Shown piece after piece: positions 55,426 to 64,000 of a DNA stretch of 64,000 nucleotides. The DNA lies in NCBI GenBank assembly GCA_011799875.1, contig CM022298.1, forward strand, positions 726,298,181-726,362,180, read 5' to 3'. A program made the position numbers and the translations under genes. How positions within the stretch are numbered: position 1 is the first letter of the stretch; each line of letters opens with the position of its first letter. The DNA is from Thinopyrum elongatum. Its lineage: Eukaryota; Streptophyta; Magnoliopsida; Poales; Poaceae. The notes under the pieces were generated by a model. That model made no database searches and was not told where the DNA came from. It saw only the letters and a list, made by a program, of their open reading frames with translations.

Positions 55426-56945
55426 TGTTTTATAATTATTTTATAGCCACTTTATATCATTTTTTAGTACGAACCTATTGACATAGTGTTCAGTGCCAGT
55501 TGCTGTTTTTTGCTTATTTTTTCCTTTGCAGAAAATCAATATCAAACAGAGTCCAAATGCCACGAAACTTTTTTGAGATTTTTTTTGGACCAGAAGAAAA
55601 CGTAGGAGCCAAGGAAGCGCACCAAGGGAGGCCCAGGCGGCCCACTAGGCACCAGGGCGCGCCCCAGGGCCCTGGCGCGCCCTGGTGGTTAGTGGGGCCC
55701 TCGGGCATCCTTTCCACTGCCTCTCGACTCTATAAATACCCAAATATTTTAGAAACCACAGAGGAGTCGACGAAAAATTGTTCCAGCTGCCGCAAGTTTC
55801 AGAAGCCACAAGATCCAATCTAGAAGCCTTTTCGGCACCCTGCCGGAGGGGAAAACGATCACGGAGGGGTTCATCATTCTCATTGGTGCTCCTCCGATGA
55901 TACGTGAGTAGTTCATATCAGACCTACGGGTCCGTAGGCAGTAGCTAGATGGCTTTCTCTCTCGTTCTTGATCTTCAAGACAATGATCTCTCGGAGATCT
56001 GTTTGATGTAACTCTTTTTTGCGGTCTATTTATTGGGATCTGATGAACTATGAGTTTATGATCAGATCTATTTATTCATATCCATACTTGATTATTATAA
56101 CTTCGTATTTCTTCTCCGATATTTTGGTTTTTTTTTGCCAATTTGATTGATTTATTTTGCAATGGGAAAAGGTGCTTTGTAATGGGTTCGATCTTGCGGT
56201 GCTCAATCTCAGTGACAGAAGGAGACATGAGACGCATGTATCATTGCTAGTAAGGATAAAACGATGGGGGTCTATTCCTACATGAATAGATCTTGTCTAT
56301 ATCATGTCATCGTTCTTAAAGCATTACTCCATTTCTCCATGAACTTAATACACTAGATGCATGCTGGATAGCGGTCGATGTGTGGAGTAATAGTAGTAGA
56401 TGTAGGCAGGCGTCGGTTTACTAATCTTGAACGTGATGCCTATATACATGATCATTGTCTTGGATATCGTCATAATTATTTGATCTTCTATCAATTGCCC
56501 AACAGTAATTTGTTTAGCCACCATATGCTATTTTCTCGAGAGAAGGCACTAGCGAAACATACGGCCCTCGGGTCTATTTCTCATCATATACTTTCAAGAT
56601 CTATTTTGCTATTTGTGTTTCTAATTTATTTGCTTCTTTTATTTCAGATCTATATTATCAAAAACCCAAAAATACCTTGCTGTGTTTTATTTGCCTTTAC
56701 TTTATTTGCATCTACCAATCTATCTATTTACCATATTGCTTTACCGAAGTGGGCTTGACAACCCCTCTACGCGTTGGGTTGCGAGGATTTGTTGTTTGTG
56801 TGCAGGTACTGCTTAAATAGTCTTGTGGATCCTCCTACTAGATTGATACCTTGGTTTCATAACTGAGGAAAATACTTGTCGTCGCTGTGCTACATCGCCC
56901 TTTAAGCTTGGAGGGAAGAACCATTGCAATCAGCAAGGGAGATCA
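55423..56945 (+). mobile_element. Gypsy-type LTR (solo or fragment)
   Basis: Starts near TGATGTTTTATAATT. Typical long Triticeae Gypsy LTR content: ATCAATATCAAACAGAGTCC, AAATGCCACGAAACTTTTT, GGTGCTCCTCCGATGATAC, GGTTTCATAACTGAGG. Ends near GGGAGATCA. No coding region and no matching target duplication (TTCTT before, GTAAT after), so the ends may be recombined. It abuts a CACTA fragment on the right. Confidence 0.6.
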
Positions 56946-57840
56946 GTAATACCAACCGGGACTAAAGGCCGCCACACATCAAGCGCTGCCAAGCGCTAGG
57001 GTTTAGGGTTTTTTTTAAAGGAGGGGTTTAGGGTTTTGGAGTGGTCGTGTTTCATTTTGTGTTTCCCTTATCTTTTTGTGTCTACCATTCAATTCTTTTT
57101 CACTTAGGGTTTTCATTTTCATTTTATATTTCCCATCCAACTCGACGCTACTACATGTAGCAATGAAGGAACCATTACACAACATCGTCATGAATATAGA
57201 GAAGTGACCTCTTTCTCCGTGCTTGATCGAACAACAAGTTTTCGTATATATATTTGACGCTACTACATATAGTACACGTTAATGCATATATACAATATAA
57301 TATCTCTTACGATCCCTAATATCTAATTACCAAAATTCCCTACCAATTCCCGATGGTATTCTCCGGTTTTAGATATGACCTCTTCAAGTAAGAATACCGC
57401 CAAATCCTCTTGAATTGCTCATACGTGATCATTTGGTAGAAGATCGTCCCGCATCAGTTTGATCTAATTTAAAGTAGGGGTCAATATATATGAATGAAAC
57501 TCAACACAATTGATGGTAATAAAATAAAATTGTGAATATTGTTTACGTACTCGAAGTTTTTCTAAAATTCTGCCCTTCTCACAGGCCGTCTGGCGAATGA
57601 ACTCGTAAACATAGTATCCACATAAATTATTCCCGTCTCCCTGCCTCAAGCACTTTACGAGAATAGAGTGCAATCCAGAATAATAATCAAGCATGATAAT
57701 GGTATTGAAACTAGAATCAAAGAGATGCGCGGACCTAGCTAATACTACTTACATTGAGTTGTCGAAATCGCAGCTCCTCTTTCCATTCACCCCTAGCCTT
57801 CTTGGTGAACTTTTTCCAAACCCTGCCCGGCAAAGAAAAT
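56946..57840 (-). mobile_element. CACTA 3' fragment (minus strand)
   Basis: CCAACCGGGACTAAAGG at about 56954 is the CACTA subterminal motif. It is followed by minus-strand exons of a Ulp1-like protease related to the one at 14871-15577. The terminal CACTA is missing because the Gypsy LTR abuts it. Everything upstream in the gene is gone as well. Confidence 0.72.
57345..57826 (-). pseudogene. Ulp1-like C48 protease C-terminal exons (CACTA fragment)
   Basis: Three minus-strand pieces match the last exons of the complete element: about 57826-57752 (VWKKFTKKARGEWKEELRFR), 57690-57555 (GDGNNLCGYYVYEFIRQTA, with the catalytic Cys), and 57470-57345 (MRDDLLPNDHV, stop, AIQEDLAVFLLEEVISKTG). A TGA interrupts the last one. 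No His/Asp exon was seen. Confidence 0.7.
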
Positions 57841-59084
57841 GAATAAAGGCATTATTAATTACTTGACTAGCACCTCAAAACTTGATCCAATCTTGACTAT
57901 TAATGCATCCTCCGATTTACTCATGGCAGGGTGAATCATGATGAACATGGTGGTAATGTCAAAGTAATACAGGAGTGAATCCACACCGACTAATGTATTA
58001 CAAAGAAATGGAGATGGAGTGGTGATGATGAAGATATATGGTTCTCTAACTAAGGAAAATACTTTGTTGTTGTTCTGCTTCACCCTCCTCTTTGGGGAAT
58101 CCCAATCACTCTTGCGGGAGTTAGCAGCCGGCAACTCCGGCCGCCGGGGCGGCCGCAACAGGCCAGCCTTGCCCTCCACTGGCACCCAGCTCGCCACCAC
58201 CTCCAGGCTCTGTCGAGCTCCGCCGAACACCTGCCAGTCCTGCCTCCACATGTTTGCAACTTGAGGAGGCAGCCTGCCAGAGCCATACATGCACCATAGC
58301 CCTCACGTGCGCGCCCTGGTACCACCATCATGCCCGCCGCCTAAAGCGACGGCCATGCTGGGACGCCAAGTGGAGACCCCGAGCTGCTCCACCTCGCCGG
58401 AGACACCACGCACCGCCGCCGGCCCACGCCAACACAACCGTCACCACCAGCGGCTGCCGCATGCCAGATCTGGGCGAAGCCTGCACTGCCACCGTACGCC
58501 ACCACTAGTACATACCGCCCCCGTCCACGCCGCCCATCATGATGCAGATGCACCTGTGCGCCGCCACGCCATGGCGTTAGGCCACCTCGCCACGTCCTTC
58601 CATTGGAGCCACCCCACATCTATCCATCATGCCAGGAGAAGAGGCTGCCCCACCGCCGCCGGCTCCAATCGAGCTTTGCCCGACCGAGCATGCTGGCGGC
58701 AGCGAGGGAGGGGTAGGAAGGAGGAGGAGTGCCCGGCGGCCACGCGCTAGGTTCTCACCCCATCACCTTGCATTTGTTGTCTCAATTTGTATTATATAAA
58801 CATGTAGTGGTATTGGAAATAATGTATATCAATATGAGTTGTTTAATTAAATTTGGTCTGTTTTGTGGGGACCGAACATTGTCTTGTAAAGACGGAAGTC
58901 CGAATAGTGGAGAACCGAAATTATTTTGGTGGTCTTCAATTATGGAAGACCGGATTCTTGGAAGACCGAAAAGATCAAACCGAACAACCCAAAAAGACAG
59001 AACGCCCAGGCTTAGGAGGGAGTACCACCGTAGAACAAGTCCTTGCTACTACGTCCCCAACCACCATGGACTTCTGTAGGACCC
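57841..59084. other. GC-rich unrecognised stretch and spacer
   Basis: 58080-58740 is GC-rich with overlapping proline/arginine-rich frames on both strands and no domain. 58860-59060 repeats GAAGACCG/GACCGAA motifs. No gene supported. Confidence 0.3.
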
Positions 59085-59087
59085 TAA

Positions 59088-61528
59088 GAGCATCTCCAGC
59101 CGCGCCCCCAACAGGCCCCCCAGGCCATTTTTTAGCGCCGGCGCCCAAAAAACGGCCCAGCCGCGCCCCCAGGGTCTCGTTTTTCGTCGGTTTGGGCCGA
59201 AATAACAGCCGGCGAACCCGAGCAAAACTCAAGCCCCCGGGGGTCGCCTGGGGGTGCCGGCCGAAGCGAAAAGGCGCGTGGGACCGCTCTGTCGGCGAGA
59301 GAAGGCCCCTTTTCCCGCTGATCCCCCTTCTTTTCCCCTTCATTTCCCTGCATTTCCCCCTTTCTCCCGCCATTCTCCTCCCTCTCCCCTCCATCCGGCC
59401 GCCATGCCGCCGAAAAAGTACGTCGCCCCTCGCGCCGCCACCGCTACCGATGCTGACGCCAATCAGCCGAAGCAGAGGAAGCCGAGGGCGCCGCCGTCCA
59501 AGCCCCCGGGCATGTCAAACGCCGACTGGAAGGCCGAGGTTCAGCGCCGGGAGGCTGTCACCACCGACCGACGGAACAGGCTGAACGCCAAGAAGGCCCG
59601 GGACAGGGCGGCGGCTGCGGCCGTGGCGGAGCAGGCAGATCGCGCGGCGGAACAAGCTGAGGCAGCTCGCGCGGGGATGATGAATCCGCCCGGCGGCCAT
59701 GGCCCGCACGTTCCCTGGAGCCAACAGAGTGTCGGGTCGCCAGCCGGGTTCTCATCGTCGACACACCCCTAGGGGTGCGCGCCCTCGCCTGGCTACGCCG
59801 ACGGCGACGCGCACGGCGGGTTCAACCCCAACATCACCTTTCCCCATGGCCACCCCGCCCAGCGCACGCCCTCACCCGCGTTCGCCGGAGTCCAGTACCC
59901 CCCGTACACCTACTCGCCACTGGCGTACGGATCCTCCCCGACGCCACCTCTGCGCCGTGGCATCTTCTCACAAGCCTCGTCGTCTCATCTCGGCAACCCC
60001 GACGGGACGGAGGCCGACATGGACGACGTCATCACGACCGGCTCCGCCGCCTCCCCCGGGTTCAATGCCCAAGAGGATACAATGGACCTCGACGGCGGCA
60101 TGGAGGACGAGCTCGAGTACGGCGAGGAGGAGCCAGAGGAGGAGGAGGAGGAGGAGGAGGAACCGGCGCCTGCGCCGGCGAGGAAAGGGAAGAAGAAGAA
60201 GCGGGCGGCCAGGACCGGCGAGCCGCGCGTCAAGTGGGCGTCCAGAGAAGACGAGTGCCTCGCCGAAGCGTGGAAGGTCGTCTGCCTCGACCCGATCACC
60301 GGCACAAACCAGAACGCCGAAACGTACTGGGAGCGCATCAAGTCGGAGTTCGATGAGCGCAAGCTGGTCGACTCCTACTTCACCGGCGTCCACATGCAGC
60401 GCGGCGCCAAGGCCATGTCCAATCATTGGGCGCTCATCCAAATGGCGTGCAACAAATGGCATGGGATCATCGAGGAGATCGCGGCTCGCCTGGAGAGTGG
60501 CGCCAACTACGAGAGTCAGGTATGAAACCGGCCCCTCGGTCTTTTTCCCGCCGTGTGCGTCGCCGACCCTTGTTTCTCCTCGGCGCAGATGGTCCGGATG
60601 TTCGCCATGTATCACCAGGACAGCAGCTCCGACCAAGATTTCAAGTACCTCCATGTGTTCTCCCGGATCGAGAAGTGCGAGAAGTGGGCGGAAGTCCGGC
60701 GCACCCTCGCCAAGGCCAAGGAGACGTACAAGCCAGACGTGCCGACGCCGGGCGCGGCCGATGGGCGCCCTGAAGGCAACAAACGCGCCAAGTCGGCGAA
60801 GAGCGCCGAGCCGGCCGACGCGCGTCTACAAGAGTCCATCGAACACTGCATCGCCGACGCCAAGACCTGACCTGCCCAGAGGGAAGAGAAAACCGAGGCG
60901 CGATGGTCGGCGTTGATGACGACCAGCGCCGCCAAGCTCGACCTTCTCCGGACCAACGTCGCCGCGAAGAAGAGGAACACCGACCTGGCTTTCCTGATGG
61001 GGGGGGGGGGGGGAGGACATGTCGACGATGGACGAACAGGCCAAGGCGTGGTTCCTGGTGGAGCGTGGCCTCATCCTGAACGGGATATCGGCGACGGCGG
61101 AGCCAACTCCCACGCCGACACCAACGCCGCCGCCAAGCCTGAGCGACGCCTCCACGACGCCCAGCACAGAAGCCGCCCTGACGCCGACCAGCCCGCGCAC
61201 GCCGACTCCCGCCAGCCCTACGCCAGAGGACGGCGCCACCGTTTGATTGCCCCCAGTGCCTGCGCGTCCTTTCTTTTTTGAACACCGAACTTTCAAGTTA
61301 TTGATCGCCGAACTGTGGCATGGGGATCGCCGGACTTGTGGCGTTGATCGCCGGACTTGAGGCGTTTTTTTGGTAGCGGGAAATGTATGTTTGAATTTAA
61401 ACATCTTGGGGGCCAGCCCATGGAGACGTGGCTGGGACCTAGATCGCCCCCGAGGCCTAAAAAGCACCGGGCGATGGGACGAAATAGCGCCGGTCGCTGC
61501 GCTGGGGGCTGAACGAGTGGAGTTGCTC
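59088..61528 (+). mobile_element. PIF/Harbinger element lacking its transposase gene
   Basis: The left end GAGCATCTCCAGCCGCG and right end (reverse complement GAGCAACTCCACTCG) are imperfect inverted repeats. The 3-bp target duplication TAA lies at 59085-59087 and 61529-61531. Inverted GGGGGC-rich subterminal sequence lies at both ends. Only the Myb/NAM-associated ORF1 is present; there is no DDE transposase, so movement would need help in trans. Confidence 0.82.
59404..61246 (+). pseudogene. Harbinger ORF1: Myb/SANT-like with NAM-associated C-terminus (broken)
   Basis: MPPKKYVAPRA start at 59404. A basic/alanine-rich N-terminus is followed by an acidic run of glutamates (about 60115-60165), a lysine patch, and a trihelix/Myb-like domain (WASREDECLAEAWKVV, then GTNQNAETYWERI). 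The exon ends GAGAGTCAG before a GTATGA donor at 60520; the acceptor is at 60588. The second exon has FKYLHVFSRIEKCEKW and the NAM-associated region LLRTNVAAKKRNTDLAFLMG. Such ORF1 proteins are often annotated as GST T3-like. Lesions: TAG at 59770-59772, TGA at about 60868-60870 and a shift in the G-run at about 61001-61014. ORF1 partners help PIF transposases bind DNA. Confidence 0.78.
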
Positions 61529-61531
61529 TAA

Positions 61532-61842
61532 GCAGTGCACTAAATTGACTGCTCGGAATGAGTTGGTTCAATGGATGTCATCCTCGTGGTTAAATAATGA
61601 AAACGATGCTTTCTCATAGCTTATGGGTGATTTCACCTGTACGAGTCGTGGAGTCACTGGTTGTACGGTTGACTTGATAAACTGATACACATCCCCTCCT
61701 TCTCCTTCACCAGGCAGCAGGCTGCAAAAATCTGAAGCTCCATCGCCTGCCCTGGACAGCAAGCAACAAGAAACTTGTGCAGGTATCACTAATTATCAGT
61801 TTCTTTTTTCCCCGAAAAGATCTTAATTTTGTCTGAGATGTA
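61532..61842. other. Spacer with possible splice-like end
   Basis: Non-coding. The segment near 61780 ends ACTTGTGCAG before GTATCA, which could be an exon end, but nothing else supports a gene. Confidence 0.3.
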
Positions 61843-62005
61843 CTCCCTCCGTTCCCAAATATTTATCTTTTTCTAGACATTTCAAATGGACTACAACGTA
61901 CGGATGTATCTAGACATGTTTTAGAGTGTAGATTCATTCATTTTGCTCCGCTTGTAGTCACTTGTTGAAATCTCTAGAAAGACAAATTTTTGGTAACGGA
62001 GGGAG
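61843..62005. mobile_element. Stowaway MITE (163 bp)
   Basis: CTCCCTCCGTTCCCAAATAT at the left, ATTTTTGGTAACGGAGGGAG at the right, TA on both sides (61841-61842 and 62006-62007). The larger Stowaway type seen throughout Triticeae genes. Confidence 0.93.
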
Positions 62006-62007
62006 TA

Positions 62008-63305
62008 TATATACTACATGTATTCTCGGTAGCTTCCACCAGTTGGAGAAGCTCTCCGCTGGTTGCTGCTCATTGAGATCTGCATGCCGTCTGCGGATTC
62101 TTCGCAGCTCTCCGCCACCACTTTGCAGCTACCAACTGCGCTCGCTCTCCTCTCCGCTCGCAGCACTACGTACGTACGTGCACACCAGGGAGGGGAGGGA
62201 GGGTCAAAATCAAAATTTGTGCTTTCTATTTGTTCTGTACTGTAAATATCGATTTTATCTCATTTAATATTTACCACAGTGATTTTTTTTAGGGGTATTT
62301 ACCACAGTGATAACCGCACGCAGGAGACGCCTCCCTGATCGCTCCGCTCCGGAGGCCACCCCGCCGCCGGCCCTATCCAGAGGAGGCCGTCGGTGCTGAC
62401 CCTATCCAGTTCTGTCCTTCCCTCCTCTCCCGGGTTGGCCGCCCTCCTTCAGCCACCTAGATTTCGTGCCCTGTGCGCTGCTGCGGCTCCATTTGGCAGC
62501 GGCGTTTTGGTACGCACCACCAGTCGGCAAGTTGGTGGTGACAATACACATGGTGCTCTTTGAATACCAGATCTCGAGTTCCGGGCTGAAAACCCTAGGT
62601 TTCACCGTCTCTGGTTGGTTGTGGTGGGCATGGTCTAGAGCTTACTCGGTCCTTCTTTTCTGGGTGAAAATCCACGATCTGACCTATGTGGTTTGATCCG
62701 GCGATGTCTGTGTTCATGCATCGTTTCCTTGTTGAAGGTGTCGCTGTCGGGGGAATCTTCTCGTTGTCGGCAGTGGTTGTAGTGCTACAGTGGGTTGTTC
62801 GCCTCGCCTTGACCCCTATGGATCTTTTTTCTTTCTTTTTGGATGTGTGCATCCTAGTTATGTAGAGGCCTATGTGTACTTAATTGTGTTTGTATCCGCT
62901 TGATGCTACATTGCAAGTGAATAAAAAATGCCCTTTATGGAAAAAATTCATTAATAGTTGCAGAGATAAACATAATATAGACTTGATTATATTTCACAAA
63001 GCTTGATTTTTGAGAAAAATTAATCTATAGACACTATATTTTTTGAAAAGCGGGGAGTCACGTATATCGATATTGTTTCATTACCTACCCGAGTAACTAG
63101 GGATTTCGGTCTATTATCTAGGATCATACGTTGATAATGTGGCAAGGGTAACCGGCATATCCCGCCGGCTTTGTAAAAACTCTCTTCTTCTATGAATAGA
63201 TGATCATGTGTATTCGAGAAAAAAAATACGTTGATAATGAGTTTGCTCTTGTTTCCAGGTTAATAACCTATTGACTGCAAATGGAACGCAAAGCTAGTGC
63301 GCGAA
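62008..63305. other. Spacer, possible retroposon tail
   Basis: 62330-62945 begins GC-rich, contains TGAAAACCCTAGGTTTC, and ends TGAATAAAAAATGCCC, TTTATGG and AAAAAA. The layout recalls LINE-type 3' untranslated regions, but there is no coding homology. The rest is AT-rich. Confidence 0.3.
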
Positions 63306-64000
63306 CAGGGGCGGTCCTGAGATTTTGGGGGCCCGGGACGAAATTCAAACTCAGGGCCCTTATCATAGACATTGTAGCAATAATATTTAATATATGTATG
63401 TATATAGTATTATCAATATACCCTTAGGATAGGTGTCACTACGAACTTGAGAGTAGCCGAAGGTACATATAATGGTTTTGCAAAAGCAAAAAAAAGGTAC
63501 ATATAATGGCCTAGAAAGTAGACAAGTGCGTGTGTCTATCTTAGAAAGGCAAATGCATGTTGGCAGGCTGTGTTATAATTACAGATATACATTCTAGTCC
63601 TAAAAGAAATTTGGATCCAAAGTCTAGCGTAACTTTTGACTAACAGATGGTAGTAAGATTATTATTCTAAACAGTAGTATCTGAAAAATTAAAGTAGATG
63701 AGATATCCATATGAATAATAGTAAATTATTTGTTCGTATCTTCAAAAATCGAATCAACCATATTTCAGTAGTGCAAAAATCACACTTATCTAGTTGTGGA
63801 ATTGAGTAAATCAAGAGTAAATTACCCTATTTATATCCTCATCGTACAATTGGTCTGAACACTACTTACTCCGCCAAGATCAGCGTCCAGACCACCACTC
63901 TTTATTCTTAATCTCTTTGAAATCAACTGCACGAGACGATCATCATAAAACAGAAGCAACATGATGGTTAATAATACATACTGCAGACGACGACGATCGC
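63306..64000 (+). mobile_element. Left end of a hAT-like DNA transposon
   Basis: CAGGGGCGGTCCTGAGATTT followed by TGGGGGCCCGGGACGAAATT is the type of terminal sequence found in grass hAT elements. The AT-rich interior has no ORF up to the window edge and the other end is not visible, so the extent is a guess. Confidence 0.45.

Overview
The window is plant nuclear DNA, most likely from a Triticeae grass (wheat, Aegilops or barley group). The signs are a CACTA transposon with GTCCCGGTT-type subterminal repeats, Stowaway MITEs starting CTCCCTCCGT, a Copia element, Gypsy LTR pieces, a PIF/Harbinger element, a LINE remnant, and tandem CC-NBS-LRR (NLR) and F-box/DUF295 paralogues. No bacterial-style operons or CRISPR arrays are present. 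The species is an inference.

Host genes. Three related NLR genes lie on the + strand (about 30-3309, 31370-34476, 43530-47018). They share a 5' UTR intron layout, an Rx-type coiled-coil, NB-ARC and LRRs. All three are broken, each by different lesions. Three DUF295 F-box copies alternate with them (20905-27353, 29342-29492, 51727-53450). All three are damaged: the first is split by a Copia element, the third by a solo LTR. A small PGG-domain membrane protein (34951 down to 34448) is joined tail to tail to the truncated end of NLR 2. The non-coding DNA between the genes is also duplicated, so the locus seems to have grown by repeated segmental duplication.

Transposons. 3486-16150 is a complete CACTA element flanked by TGA target duplications. 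It carries a small coiled-coil membrane ORF, a TNP2-like transposase with one stop and two frameshifts, a 220-bp tandem array, an inverted repeat of SNF2-helicase fragments, and a Ptta/En-Spm plus Ulp1-protease gene with one stop. 22030-27151 is a Copia element with apparently identical LTRs, yet its polyprotein has one frameshift and one stop. 59088-61528 is a PIF/Harbinger element that keeps only the Myb/NAM-associated ORF1. Smaller pieces are four MITEs, two Gypsy LTRs, a second CACTA 3' fragment, a LINE 3' end, a Helitron 3' terminus and a hAT end. A plastid insertion at about 40415-40790 carries a decayed trnI-CAU.

Most novel candidate. The CACTA element holds two facing copies (about 385 bp in total, almost no loop) of a captured SNF2-type gene fragment. 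If transcribed, this would fold into a long hairpin RNA. The motif looks closest to the DRD1/CLASSY class that works in RNA-directed DNA methylation, but that assignment is from memory and untested. Everything here was read by eye; identity levels and family assignments without a search are marked as estimates.
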